NCBI RefSeq assembly: GCF_002294995.1
Contig: NZ_NSGF01000003.1
Coordinates: 372,001-436,000, forward strand
Source of the DNA: Mesorhizobium sp. WSM3860
GTDB lineage: Bacteria; Pseudomonadota; Alphaproteobacteria; Rhizobiales; Rhizobiaceae
Reading direction: 5' to 3'
Length of the DNA: 64,000 nt
Position numbers and translations under genes: made by a program. Below the pieces are notes generated by a model. The model saw only the letters and a program-made list of their open reading frames with translations, ran no database searches and was not told the origin of the DNA. Shown piece after piece: positions 40,023 through 49,031 of the stretch; position 1 is the stretch's first letter; the number at the start of each line of letters is the position of its first letter.

Positions 40023-41126
40023 ATGACATCATCGCTTTTCCAGCCGATCACCCTCGGCGGCCTCACCTTCCCGAACCGTATTGCGGTAGCGCCGATGTGC
40101 CAATATTCGGCCGAAGACGGTTCCGCCAGCGACTGGCATCTGCACCACTGGATGAACCTGGCCATGTCCGGCGCCGGCATGGTGACCGTCGAGATGACCG
40201 ACGTCGAGCGGCGGGGCCGCATCTCGCATGGCTGCCTTGGCCTTTACTCCGACGACAACGAGGCGGCGGCCAAGCGCACGCTCGATGCCGCCAGGCGCGT
40301 CGCCGCTCCGGGGACCAAATTCGGCGTCCAACTCGCCCATGCCGGCCGCAAGGCATCCAACAGGAGGCCTTGGGAAGGCGGCGGCCCCCTGCAACCGGGC
40401 GAGGATGCCTGGCAGACCGTTTCGGCTTCGGCCATCGCCTATGACACAGGGTGGAATATACCGCACGCATTGGACGAGGAAGAGATCCGGCAAGTCATCC
40501 AACATTTCGCCGATGCGGCCAAGCGGGCCGAGCGCGCCGGCTTCGACTTCATCGAGCTGCACGCCGCCCACGGCTATCTGATCTTCCAGTTCCTGTCGCC
40601 GCTTTCCAACCAGCGCACGGACCGCTGGGGCGGCCCGCTGGAAAACCGCATGCGCTTTGCCGTCGAGATCGCCAGGGCGGTGAAGAAGGCCGCGCCCGGC
40701 CTGATGCTGGGGGCGCGTCTTTCGGTGAAGGAATGGGTCGACGGCGGCTTCGAGATCGAGGACGCGATTGAAGTGGCCAAGGCGCTGAAGGCGGAAGGCG
40801 TCGCCTATCTCTGCTGTTCCAGCGGTGGCAATTCGCCGTTGCAGAAGCTGCCCAGCGGCCCCGGCTACCAGGTGCATCTGGCCGAAGCTGTGCGCAAGAG
40901 CGCCGGCATTGCGACGCGCGCCGTGGGCCTGATCGACGATCCGCAGCAGGCCGAGGCCATTGTGGCCGAAGGCCGCGCCGACATGGTGGCTCTGGCGCGA
41001 GCCTTCCTTGCCGATCCGCGCTGGGGCTGGCGCGCGGCGGCGACGTTCGGCGAGGAAATCCGTCCGGCGCCGCAACTGGCGCGCTCGGTCACGACGATGC
41101 AGCACTGGATGAAAGCGGCCGGCTGA
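40023..41126 (+). CDS. NADH:flavin oxidoreductase, Old Yellow Enzyme (YqjM/NamA type)
   Basis: 367 aa FMN TIM-barrel. PMC26QYSAEDG carries the flavin-modulating cysteine found in YqjM. ELHAAHGYLIFQFLSP supplies the substrate-binding His pair, and SNQRTDRWGG is the family signature. It reduces activated alkenes with NAD(P)H. Monocistronic, divergent from nudK. Confidence 0.92.
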   Translation: MTSSLFQPITLGGLTFPNRIAVAPMCQYSAEDGSASDWHLHHWMNLAMSGAGMVTVEMTDVERRGRISHGCLGLYSDDNEAAAKRTLDAARRVAAPGTKFGVQLAHAGRKASNRRPWEGGGPLQPGEDAWQTVSASAIAYDTGWNIPHALDEEEIRQVIQHFADAAKRAERAGFDFIELHAAHGYLIFQFLSPLSNQRTDRWGGPLENRMRFAVEIARAVKKAAPGLMLGARLSVKEWVDGGFEIEDAIEVAKALKAEGVAYLCCSSGGNSPLQKLPSGPGYQVHLAEAVRKSAGIATRAVGLIDDPQQAEAIVAEGRADMVALARAFLADPRWGWRAAATFGEEIRPAPQLARSVTTMQHWMKAAG

Positions 41127-41217
41127 ACGGCTTGCACAAGTGACGCAGCGGCTGAGACCTTTGGGCGCAGCCTTCCGCCACCATTGCAACCAAATTGGCC
41201 GTTTTACGTTGGCGGCC

Positions 41218-41496
41218 ATGACAGACAGCAAGCCATTTGAGAAGCCGGTGGTGGTCGAACTCGGCCATGTCGGCAAATATCGCCAAATAAGCAGCACCCG
41301 CGAAGCCGCCGAGTGCCTGATGACCGTATGGCCGCTCAATCGCGGCCAGCGGCATCGTGATGCTCTCGATACTTGCCTCAAAGCGCTGGAGGGGTATCGT
41401 TCGACGGCAGACGCGCGCCGCGCGTTGATCGAGGCAGCCGAGGAATCCGAAGTGCTGGTTCCCGAAGAAAGGCTGTCCGACGGAAAGCTGCATTGA
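41218..41496 (+). CDS. DUF982 family protein
   Basis: 92 aa. The core AAECLMTVWPLNRGQRHRDA is diagnostic of DUF982, a small family nearly confined to rhizobia. I start at ATG 41218; the upstream part of the frame has no similarity. The gene is followed by the DUF2188 gene after 32 bases. Function unknown. Confidence 0.83.
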   Translation: MTDSKPFEKPVVVELGHVGKYRQISSTREAAECLMTVWPLNRGQRHRDALDTCLKALEGYRSTADARRALIEAAEESEVLVPEERLSDGKLH

Positions 41497-41528
41497 GCAG
41501 GCAAAGGGCTTCTCGACCGGAGGATTCC

Positions 41529-41768
41529 ATGGCGAAACTGACTTACAAGATCGTCGAGCATGACGGCGGCTGGGCCTACATGGTCGGCTCGACTTTTTCA
41601 GAAACATTTCCTACCCGCCAGGACGCGCTGCGCGCGGCTGAAATTGCTTCGGCCGAGCAGCAGGTCGCCGGCACCACGGATGGCATCCAATATGAGGATT
41701 CCGAGGGTGTCTGGCATGACGAACTGGCCGATGGCCGCGACCGGCCGCAGACCGAAGTCTCAGACTAG
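41529..41768 (+). CDS. DUF2188 family protein
   Basis: 79 aa. IVEHDGGWAYMVGSTFSETF and TRQDALRAAEIAS form the DUF2188 fold. GGAGG lies upstream of the ATG. Likely in one operon with DUF982. Function unknown. Confidence 0.82.
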   Translation: MAKLTYKIVEHDGGWAYMVGSTFSETFPTRQDALRAAEIASAEQQVAGTTDGIQYEDSEGVWHDELADGRDRPQTEVSD

Positions 41769-41791
41769 TTTCCGTCGCTCGATCCGTTGCG

Positions 41792-41823
41792 GCGACCGAC
41801 GCTGCAAAGCTCGCGTCGGTCGC
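41792..41823. terminator. Hairpin between convergent genes
   Basis: GCGACCGACGC and GCGTCGGTCGC, a perfect 11-bp stem with a 10-base loop, between the DUF2188 gene and the small exported protein gene that ends 15 bases on. It lacks a long U-run on either side but is placed to terminate both. Confidence 0.6.
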
Positions 41824-41838
41824 TCGCTGGCGAACGGA

Positions 41839-42120
41839 TTACTTGCCGCAATAGCGGTCGTTGACGTTCGGGCCGGCATTCGCGTCCGGCCCCGCCGTAT
41901 CCGAGGCGCATGGGCCGATGGCGCCATTGCCGAAGCTGTTTAGCCCGCTGGAGTCGCGATCGGAATAAATGCTGCCCGTGGTGTAGGGATCAACCGGCGC
42001 TTCCTCGCTATAGACCGGGCGATCACGGTGCCACCACCACCAAGCGTCCGACGATTGTGCCATAGCCGAGGTGCCCATAGCCAGGACGAGCGCCAAGGCT
42101 GCAAAAATCTTGGTAAGCAT
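41839..42120 (-). CDS. Small exported protein of unknown function
   Basis: 93 aa. Signal peptide MLTKIFAALALVLAMGTSAM with cleavage after AMA. The mature part begins with a four-tryptophan run (DAWWWWHRDRP) and ends with two Cys that could form a disulfide. GGAGACC lies before the ATG. No known family. Confidence 0.65.
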   Translation of the reverse strand: MLTKIFAALALVLAMGTSAMAQSSDAWWWWHRDRPVYSEEAPVDPYTTGSIYSDRDSSGLNSFGNGAIGPCASDTAGPDANAGPNVNDRYCGK

Positions 42121-42309
42121 AATTGGTCTCCATCTGGTAATTGCCGCATTCCTGCTGGCAGGAAATTCGCCAGCCGACACGGATGAAACCCAGGGTTGGA
42201 GCCGAAGTTCCCGTTGAAAGTGTGGGTGAGGCAGAATGCCCGACACTTTTGTGTGACGGCTCGTGAACGGACGCGATCCCTCTCGGCCTTTGACCCGAAC
42301 GGGATCAAT

Positions 42310-43278
42310 TCACGCTGGGAATGCGCGCGCGGCGATGCGCTCGATGAAGGCGACGACGCGTTCCGGTTCCACGAATTGCGGCATGTGCCCGAGCTCTTGG
42401 ACGCGTTCGAAGTCGAGCTCCCTGATCCTGCCCGGCATCGGATCGCCATGCGCCGCGATGCCGATGACCCGGTCATCCGCGCCGAACAGAATGCCGGCCG
42501 GCATCACGATCTCGCCATAGCGCTGTTCGAGGCGGCCGAGATCTTCTTCCACCGCCACGAAATCGGTGGAAGTCGCCTGGAATTGGGCGGGCCGCAGCCC
42601 GAGCCACCCGCCTCCGGCGATCATGTAATCCCCCGGCACGGCTTGCGGCGCGAAGATGAATTTCATCGTCGGCTCCGCATATTTCAGGCTGTACGGTATC
42701 GCTAAAGTATGGGCTAAGATCGAGCGCTTCAGGCGCGAGGGAACATAGAGCAGGTCGAATTTCTGGCGCACCCTCCCCTCCAGATGGGTCAGCGGCGCGA
42801 TGAGCGCGATGCCGGAAATCGCTGTTGGATGCTCGATTGCAAGTGCAAGCGCGATGGCGCCGCCCAGCGAATGACCGACGATCAAGGGCCGTTCCAGCCC
42901 AAGCTCCTCGATGAAGCGCCGCACCACTTCCGCCTGTTCGGGCAGACGGCCGCTCGCCCCGCCTGCCCGCACCGAGTATCCCGAGCCCGGCCGGTCGAGA
43001 GCGATCAGCCGGTAGCCCTCGCCGAAGCGGCCGAACAGCGTGTGCCGGAAATGGTGGAGCTGCGCGCCGAGGCCGTGCAGGAAGACGATCGGCCTGCCCT
43101 TGCCTTCTTCGACATAGTGGATGCGGTTGCCCCCGATCTCGATGAACTTGCCGCAAGCCGGTACCAGCTTTTCGGCCTTGGTCGCGATCCACCATGTTGC
43201 GAGCATAAAGCCGAGCACGACGGCGGCCGCCGCAACGAGCAGGCCGCCGATTAGCCACGACAAAACCGATATCAGCAT
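42310..43278 (-). CDS. Alpha/beta-fold hydrolase with N-terminal membrane anchor
   Basis: 322 aa. One hydrophobic segment at about residues 5-33, then an alpha/beta hydrolase with VFLHGLGAQ, nucleophile elbow GHSLGGAIALAL and catalytic His in ELGHMPQF. Likely anchored in the inner membrane. Substrate unknown. It is divergent from the CinA-type gene 127 bases away. Confidence 0.86.
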   Translation of the reverse strand: MLISVLSWLIGGLLVAAAAVVLGFMLATWWIATKAEKLVPACGKFIEIGGNRIHYVEEGKGRPIVFLHGLGAQLHHFRHTLFGRFGEGYRLIALDRPGSGYSVRAGGASGRLPEQAEVVRRFIEELGLERPLIVGHSLGGAIALALAIEHPTAISGIALIAPLTHLEGRVRQKFDLLYVPSRLKRSILAHTLAIPYSLKYAEPTMKFIFAPQAVPGDYMIAGGGWLGLRPAQFQATSTDFVAVEEDLGRLEQRYGEIVMPAGILFGADDRVIGIAAHGDPMPGRIRELDFERVQELGHMPQFVEPERVVAFIERIAARAFPA

Positions 43279-43405
43279 CTTGCACCCGAGCCGGACCGAC
43301 GCACCTTACCCGCAACCGTGTCTGCCACAAGAGCCCCGCCTTGCGTGCGCATTGCGGCCGGCTGCCCGCCGCGTTATTTCAGGCGACCCGCAGCCGGAGT
43401 GAGCC

Positions 43406-44146
43406 ATGCCCGAAATCGTCACCGCCGCCATGCTCGTCATCGGCGACGAGATCCTCTCCGGCAGGACCAAGGACAAGAATATCGGCCATCTCGCCGACAT
43501 CATGACCGCAATCGGCATCGATCTGAAGGAAGTGCGCATCGTTCCCGACGAGGAAGATGAGATCGTCGCCGCCGTCAACGCGCTTCGCGCCCGCTACACC
43601 TATCTCTTTACCACCGGCGGCATCGGCCCCACGCATGACGACATCACCGCCGATTCGATAGCCAAGGCCTTCGGCGTGCCGTGCGAATACGATGCCAGGG
43701 CCTACGCCATGTTGGAGGCAAGCTATGCCGCGCGCGGTATCGAATTCACCGAGGCGCGCAAGCGCATGGCGCGCATGCCGCGCGGCGCCGACCACATCGA
43801 CAATCCGGTGTCGATCGCGCCAGGCTTCCGCATCGGCAACGTTCACGTGATGGCCGGTGTGCCGTCGATCTTCCAGGCGATGCTCGACAATGTCGTGCCG
43901 ACGCTGAAGACGGGCACCAAGATGCTGTCGGCCACCGTGCAGTGCCCGTTCGGCGAAGGCCTGATCGGCGGACCGCTGGCCGACATCCAGAAGGCGCATC
44001 CCGACACCGTCATCGGCTCCTACCCGAAATATGGCGACGGCAAATTCTGGACCGAGCTCGTGGTGCGCGCCCGCGACGAAGCGGCTCTCCAGGCCGCGCG
44101 CAAGGCCGTTGCGGCCATGGTGGCGGGCCTGTCGGCCGCGAGCTGA
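43406..44146 (+). CDS. CinA-type molybdopterin-binding domain protein
   Basis: 246 aa. MLVIGDEILSGRTKDKN and FTTGGIGPTHDDITADSIAK are the MoaB/MogA-like domain of CinA. The C-terminal nicotinamide-nucleotide amidase domain of full-length CinA is absent, as in many alphaproteobacteria. The role of the stand-alone domain is not settled; ADP-ribose or cofactor pyrophosphatase activity has been shown for relatives. Confidence 0.88.
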   Translation: MPEIVTAAMLVIGDEILSGRTKDKNIGHLADIMTAIGIDLKEVRIVPDEEDEIVAAVNALRARYTYLFTTGGIGPTHDDITADSIAKAFGVPCEYDARAYAMLEASYAARGIEFTEARKRMARMPRGADHIDNPVSIAPGFRIGNVHVMAGVPSIFQAMLDNVVPTLKTGTKMLSATVQCPFGEGLIGGPLADIQKAHPDTVIGSYPKYGDGKFWTELVVRARDEAALQAARKAVAAMVAGLSAAS

Positions 44147-44249
44147 CCCCGGAACCAGAAGGCGCGCACCGACGTTTCTGGCACGGCACTTTCGTGCCGG
44201 CCATTCGATGCCGAACGCGATCTTGGCCGATAAATTTGAGGGATCCGTC

Positions 44250-45083
44250 ATGCGCTTCAAGACGATCGTCGCCATTCTGCAGAACGAACAGGACGCCGAG
44301 CGCGTGCTCGATTGCGCCATCCCGCTTGCCGAGCGGTTCGAAAGCCACCTCGTCGGCATCCACGCGGAAGCGCTTCCGGTACCCTATACGTCGGCAACCG
44401 GTTTCCCCGACACCGAATTCCTGCAGGTCTCGGCCGAGATGAACAAGGAGCGCGCCGACAAGCTGCAGGCGGTCTTTCTCCGGCGCGTCGAGGACTCCGG
44501 CCTGTCCTTCGAGTGGCGGAGCCTCGAAAGCTTCTCCGGCGACAGCGCGCTGACCGGCATTTCGAGCGTGCGCGCGGCTGACCTGATTATCGCCGCGCAG
44601 CGCGATACCGGGGGCGATCCGGGCGCAGATGTCGATACGCTGGTCTACGATGCAGGCCGGCCGGTGCTTGTCGTTCCGCATGCCGGGCCCCTCGTCACCA
44701 CCTTCAGGCGTGTGCTGCTGGCCTGGAACGGCAGTAAGGAGGCGGCTCGTGCTGCATTCGATGCCCTGCCCTTCATCAGCGAGGCGGACAAGACCGACAT
44801 TCTCGTCATCGATCCGCCGGAGACGCTCGACGAGGCTCCCGAGGCGGCGGGTGCCGAGATCGCGGCTGCCTTGTCACGCCACGGCGCCAATGTCAGCGTT
44901 TCCGTGCAGAAATCGGGGGGAAGCTCGGTCGACGACATCATCCAGGAGAGGATCGCCGAATCTGGCGCCGATCTGCTGGTGCTTGGCGCCTACAGCCACT
45001 CCTGGCTGCGGCAACTCCTGTTCGGCGGCGTCACCCGCACCGTGCTGCGCACGGCGAACGTGGCAGCCTTCTTGTCGAGATAA
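44250..45083 (+). CDS. Universal stress protein (UspA family)
   Basis: 277 aa, about two Usp folds in tandem. The C-terminal half ends with the ATP-loop-like LVLGAYSHSWLRQLLFGGVT. The start has GAGGGA upstream. Cytoplasmic stress protein of unknown ligand. Confidence 0.85.
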   Translation: MRFKTIVAILQNEQDAERVLDCAIPLAERFESHLVGIHAEALPVPYTSATGFPDTEFLQVSAEMNKERADKLQAVFLRRVEDSGLSFEWRSLESFSGDSALTGISSVRAADLIIAAQRDTGGDPGADVDTLVYDAGRPVLVVPHAGPLVTTFRRVLLAWNGSKEAARAAFDALPFISEADKTDILVIDPPETLDEAPEAAGAEIAAALSRHGANVSVSVQKSGGSSVDDIIQERIAESGADLLVLGAYSHSWLRQLLFGGVTRTVLRTANVAAFLSR

Positions 45084-45086
45084 ACC

Positions 45087-45178
45087 ACGTCTCCCGAAAC
45101 TGGGAACGGGCTGCGGGACAAAGACGTGCATCAAATAGGAATTTGCAGCGCGCCGGTTGAACAGCGCGACGCGCTGTA
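45087..45178. repeat. Dispersed repeat, family GGGACAAAGACATGCA (copy 3)
   Basis: ACGTC (45087-45091) pairs with GACGT (45124-45128) around a GGGACAAAGACGTGCATC block. A second palindrome, ACAGCGCG-A-CGCGCTGT (45162-45178), follows. Same architecture as the element at 28671-28756: a GCATC-flanked unit and then a GC-rich hairpin. Confidence 0.6.
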
Positions 45179-45292
45179 AGTACACAGCCATCCTTGACTG
45201 CCACCTTGCCAAGGCTGGCGCTTTCCGGCTAATTCCGGCTGCATTCCATCGTATCTGCGCGCTGCGGCGCGCGCTTGCGGAGTGCACGAACC

Positions 45293-45793
45293 ATGTCCCT
45301 TCCCGAAAAAGCCTTTCCGGTCTCCTGGGACCAGTTCCACCGCGATGCCCGCGCGCTCGCCTGGCGGCTTTCCGGCACCAACAAAGGCCAGTGGAAGGCG
45401 ATCGTCTGCATCACCCGAGGAGGCCTGGTGCCCGCCGCGATCATTTCCCGCGAGCTTGGCATCCGCGTCATCGAAACGGTCTGCGTCGCCTCCTATCACG
45501 ACTACACGAGCCAGGGTCAGTTGCAGGTACTGAAGGAGATCTCGCCTTCGCTTCTTGCCGATGACGGCGCCGGTGTGCTCATCATCGACGACCTCACCGA
45601 TACCGGCAAAACGGCCGGTATCGTGCGCGCCATGATGCCGAAGGCGCATTTCGCCACCGTCTATGCCAAGCCGAAGGGCAGGCCTCTGGTCGATACATTC
45701 GTCACCGAGGTCAGCCAGGACACCTGGATCTACTTCCCGTGGGACATGGGCTTCACCTATCAGAAGCCGATTGCCGATGATCACGCCGGCTGA
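45293..45793 (+). CDS. gpt: Xanthine phosphoribosyltransferase
   Basis: 166 aa. [19 protein letters not shown] and the PRPP-binding [14 protein letters not shown] identify the enzyme, and IYFPWDMGF closes the fold as in E. coli Gpt. It salvages xanthine and guanine. Start at 45293 with GGAG 10 bases upstream. Confidence 0.93.
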   Translation: MSLPEKAFPVSWDQFHRDARALAWRLSGTNKGQWKAIVCITRGGLVPAAIISRELGIRVIETVCVASYHDYTSQGQLQVLKEISPSLLADDGAGVLIIDDLTDTGKTAGIVRAMMPKAHFATVYAKPKGRPLVDTFVTEVSQDTWIYFPWDMGFTYQKPIADDHAG

Positions 45794-45994
45794 TTGTTGG
45801 AAGCCGCTATTTCCGTCCAGCGCCCGCGCCGCGCACAGTTTGCTGCATAAAGAAGCCCCCAAGGGGCGATATTTCAAGTTACTAGCCCTGTCGGTTAACC
45901 AACACGAGTGAAGTTTTTTACTTTTATCGTCCATAATACGTCGTAAGATTCGTTTGATGGCAAATGATTCTAGAGGCTCGGGGCAGCTTCTACG

Positions 45995-46483
45995 ATGTTG
46001 ACGAGGCCAACGACGCACAACCAGATGGCCGAAAGAGTCCGGCGACTCTTCGGCTCAGTGCCCTGCCGCCTGCAGGTTGCGGCATTGCCTTGGCGTGAGA
46101 ACGAAAACGGCGTCGAGATCATGCTGATCACCAGCCGCGATTCCGGACGCTGGGTGCTGCCGAAAGGCTGGCCGGAAGCCAGGGAGCCGCTTTGCACAGC
46201 TGCCGCCCGCGAAGCCGGCGAGGAAGCGGGATTGCACGGCACGGTCTCGCATCTCGAAGCCGGCCGCTATTTCTACGGCAAGGTCCTGGCATCCGGCGAG
46301 GAAGTGCCTTGCGAGGTCCTCGTATTCCCGCTCAAGGTCGACCGGGTTGCGGACCGCTGGAAGGAAAAGCGGGCCCGCACCCGCAAATGGGTCGGCTCCG
46401 CCGAGGCCGTCCGCATGGTCAACGAGCCCGATCTTTGCCAGATCATTGCCTATTTCTGCGCCGATCCGCATAAGTTCGCCTGA
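45995..46483 (+). CDS. NUDIX hydrolase (diphosphoinositol-polyphosphate-phosphohydrolase-like)
   Basis: 162 aa. VLPKGWPEAREPLCTAAARE opens a Nudix box that ends AGEEAGL. R-x-W and KWV near the C-terminus are as in small DIPP-like bacterial Nudix enzymes. ATG at 45995 or 46025 possible; neither has a clear ribosome site. The 200 bases before it are clearly AT-richer than the surroundings. Confidence 0.85.
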   Translation: MLTRPTTHNQMAERVRRLFGSVPCRLQVAALPWRENENGVEIMLITSRDSGRWVLPKGWPEAREPLCTAAAREAGEEAGLHGTVSHLEAGRYFYGKVLASGEEVPCEVLVFPLKVDRVADRWKEKRARTRKWVGSAEAVRMVNEPDLCQIIAYFCADPHKFA

Positions 46484-46598
46484 GTCGTCGCTCATATAAC
46501 GCAAATGCGATCTGCCACGAGCATGCTGCGCGTTGCGATGCGCGAGCATCGGTGCTCTGTTGTTGCTGCAGTGCCGATTCGGCTAATGGCGTCGATCG

Positions 46599-46910
46599 AT
46601 GACGAACTCCGCGCAACCAGTTGAAGAAAACTCCGGCGAACACCGCCGCGAGCACCGCCAGCGCGTGCTCAAGGGCGGGACGATCATCACCGGTATCCAG
46701 AATTCCGAGGTCAGTTGCACGTTGCGCAATCAGAATGCCGGTGGCGCCGAGCTGAAAGTCGCGCCGGACTCACGCGTTCCCGATCGTTTCCTGCTCTACG
46801 TACCGCTCGATGGTGTGGCCTATCGCGCGGAAGTCCGCTGGCGCCGCAACGACCGCGTGGGCGTCAAGTTCACCGGTACTGAGCCCAAGCCCAAGTTGCA
46901 TTACGGCTGA
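46599..46910 (+). CDS. PilZ-domain protein
   Basis: 103 aa. RREHRQRVLKGG resembles the RxxxR c-di-GMP-binding element, and YRAEVRWRRNDRVGVKFT is the C-terminal part of the PilZ barrel. The second motif, usually (D/N)xSxxG, reads NQNAGG. A single-domain PilZ effector. A GGDEF protein is encoded at 54275. Confidence 0.8.
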   Translation: MTNSAQPVEENSGEHRREHRQRVLKGGTIITGIQNSEVSCTLRNQNAGGAELKVAPDSRVPDRFLLYVPLDGVAYRAEVRWRRNDRVGVKFTGTEPKPKLHYG

Positions 46911-46931
46911 CGGTCGGCCCGCAAGGCGGGA

Positions 46932-46962
46932 AGGCACCCGGCCGAAGCCGGATGCCTTTTCT
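46932..46962. terminator. Terminator between PilZ and ABC exporter genes
   Basis: AGGCACCCGGC and GCCGGATGCCT pair (one mismatch) across CGAA, followed by TTTTCTC on the plus strand. The exporter gene ends at the same place from the other side. Confidence 0.8.
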
Positions 46963-48767
46963 CAGGCGACGAGCCCTTTCGTGAGTTCGAGCGCCTGGCG
47001 CTCGAACAGCCGGCGGTAGATACCGCCGTTCAGCCGGATAAGCTCGTCGTGCGAGCCTTCCTCGATGATGCGGCCCCGGTCGAAAACCAGCAGCCGATCG
47101 AGTGCCCGCACGGTCGAAAGCCGGTGCGCGATGACCAATGTCGTGCGCCCGACCATGAGCCGCTCCATCGCCTTCTGGATGAGCACCTCCGATTCGGAAT
47201 CGAGGCTGGATGTCGCCTCGTCCAGGATCAGGATACGCGCATCGGCCAGGAAGGCGCGCGCGATCGCCACGCGCTGGCGCTCGCCGCCCGACAGCTTCAC
47301 GCCGCGCTCGCCGACCAGGGTTCCGTAGCCCTTGGGCAGATTGGCGATGAAGTCGTGCGCACTGGCGAGCTTCGCCGCATGCTCGATCTCGGCCTGGGTG
47401 GCGCCAGGCCTGGCATAGGCGATGTTCTCGGCCAGCGACCGGTGGAACAGGATCGGCTCCTGCTGCACGATGGCGATCTGGCTGCGCAGCGATCCCTGCT
47501 CAACCTGCGAAATGTCCTGGCCGTCGATCAGGATCCGGCCCCCGTTCACGTCATAGAGGCGCTGGATCAGCTTGACGAAGGTCGTCTTGCCCGATCCCGA
47601 ATGCCCGACCAGCCCGACGCGTTCACCCGCGGCGATCTCGACCGAGAAATCGCGATAAAGCGGCAGGCGGTGATTGCCATAGTGGAACGTCACCCTGTCG
47701 AAGGCGATACGGCCGTCGGTGATCCTGACCGGCCTGGCGCCTCGCCGATCCTCGATGCCGAGCGGTTCGGACTGGAAGTCGACCAGTTCCTCCATGTCGT
47801 TGATCGAGCGCTGCAGGTTGCGAATATGCGTGCCGATATCGCGCAGATAGCCCTGCAGGACGAAGAACGACGTCAGCACGAAGGCGATGTCGCCGGCACT
47901 CGCCTCACCCCATGCCCAGAGCATGAGCGCCAAGCCGATCACCGCCGCCCGCATCAAGAGCAGCATCGCCCCTTGGGTGGTGCCGTTGAGCGTGCCGCGC
48001 ATCCAGGTGCGGCCGGTGCGCAGGCGCCATTTGGCGACCACGCGGGCAAGCCGCATTTCCTCGCGAGTCTCGGCGCCGAAGCCCTTGACCACCGCGTTGC
48101 AGCTCACCGCGTCGGCCAGCGCGCCGCCGAGGCGTGTGTCCCAGCTGTTGGCGAGGCGTGCGGCCGGCGCGACGTAGCCAAGCGACAGGATCGCGGTGAC
48201 GGCGATGAACAGCACCGAACCGATTGCAACCACCAATCCCATCATCGGCCAGAACCAGCCGAGCAGCAGCGTCGAGCCGACCAGCATGACAACCGACGGC
48301 AGCAGCGCGATCAGGATCGTGTCGTTGAGCAGGTCAAGCGCCCACATGCCGCGCGTGATCTTGCGCACGGTCGAGCCGGCGAAGCTGTTGGCATGCCAAT
48401 CCGTCGAAAAACGCTGCACGCGGTGGAAGGCGTCGGCGGCGATGTCCGACATCATCTTCAATGTCAGCTCGACGATCCATAGGAAGGCGGCATTGCGCAG
48501 CATGACGCTGGCCAGCGCCAGCGCTATCAGGATGGCAAACGCCGTCATTGCGGCGTGCCAGGCCACCTCATCGGCGCCGGCGCTGCTGGCGACCGCGTCG
48601 ACCAGCCGCCCGGAATAAAGCGGCGTCAGCACGTCGGCCAGCGTCGAGAGCAAGAATGCGCCCATGATGAGCGACAGCCGCCACGGCTGGCGGCGCCAGT
48701 GGCCGAGGGTGAAGCCGAGCACGCTGCGAAAGGCGCTGGCGCGCAGATCTATTCTGAAACGAGCCAT
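46962..48767 (-). CDS. ABC exporter, fused permease and ATPase
   Basis: 601 aa. An N-terminal type IV exporter membrane domain with six helices (about 20-320) is fused to an ATPase with Walker A GHSGSGKTT, signature LSGGERQRV and Walker B ILILDEATSSLD. It is a half-transporter expected to work as a homodimer (MsbA/multidrug type); exported compound unknown. Its ATG has only a weak ribosome site. An unusual structured element with its own promoter lies 75-260 bases upstream. Confidence 0.92.
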   Translation of the reverse strand: MARFRIDLRASAFRSVLGFTLGHWRRQPWRLSLIMGAFLLSTLADVLTPLYSGRLVDAVASSAGADEVAWHAAMTAFAILIALALASVMLRNAAFLWIVELTLKMMSDIAADAFHRVQRFSTDWHANSFAGSTVRKITRGMWALDLLNDTILIALLPSVVMLVGSTLLLGWFWPMMGLVVAIGSVLFIAVTAILSLGYVAPAARLANSWDTRLGGALADAVSCNAVVKGFGAETREEMRLARVVAKWRLRTGRTWMRGTLNGTTQGAMLLLMRAAVIGLALMLWAWGEASAGDIAFVLTSFFVLQGYLRDIGTHIRNLQRSINDMEELVDFQSEPLGIEDRRGARPVRITDGRIAFDRVTFHYGNHRLPLYRDFSVEIAAGERVGLVGHSGSGKTTFVKLIQRLYDVNGGRILIDGQDISQVEQGSLRSQIAIVQQEPILFHRSLAENIAYARPGATQAEIEHAAKLASAHDFIANLPKGYGTLVGERGVKLSGGERQRVAIARAFLADARILILDEATSSLDSESEVLIQKAMERLMVGRTTLVIAHRLSTVRALDRLLVFDRGRIIEEGSHDELIRLNGGIYRRLFERQALELTKGLVA

Positions 48768-48841
48768 GATGTCATCCGGGCGCAGAGAGGCCCGGTCCCG
48801 GTAAAGTCAAATTGGAAAACCCGCGCCGGCGCTTTATGGCG

Positions 48842-49025
48842 CCCTTAAAACGGGAGGTTCAGTATGGCTGGTCGCGGGCCCTGAGGCGACCGGCAGCTGC
48901 AAATGCCTGCCCTGCGGCTGGTCTTCCGAACGGAATTCGGACGGCCGGTGCAGACCTAGGCTTCGCGGCCTCGCATAACGATGTCAAATCCTGCCATACG
49001 GTCCTCCCGAAAGGGAATCGCGGAA
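48842..49025 (-). ncRNA. Candidate structured RNA or transcript leader before the ABC exporter
   Basis: Read on the minus strand, the ends pair as CCCTT/AAGGG, CGGGAGG/CCTCCCG and GTATGGC/GCCATAC. Inside are at least three local hairpins: GGTCT/AGACC with nested CCGAA/TTCGG, GGCAG/CTGCC and GGTCGC/GCGACC. The 3' arm CCTCCCG runs into TTTT (48850-48847), like an intrinsic terminator, 80 bases before the exporter start. A rhizobial promoter precedes it. A 13-codon frame, MAGFDIVMRGREA (48997-48956), begins inside the 5' arm, and its ribosome site GGGAGGA is part of the stem. Function unknown: sRNA, attenuator or a mobile inverted-repeat element. Confidence 0.45.
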
Positions 49026-49031
49026 GGGCTC

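Noticed and set aside
48842..49017. Reading the inverted-repeat element as a MITE
   Set aside because: No target-site duplication found and a promoter lies just outside one end, so RNA function is preferred; not excluded.
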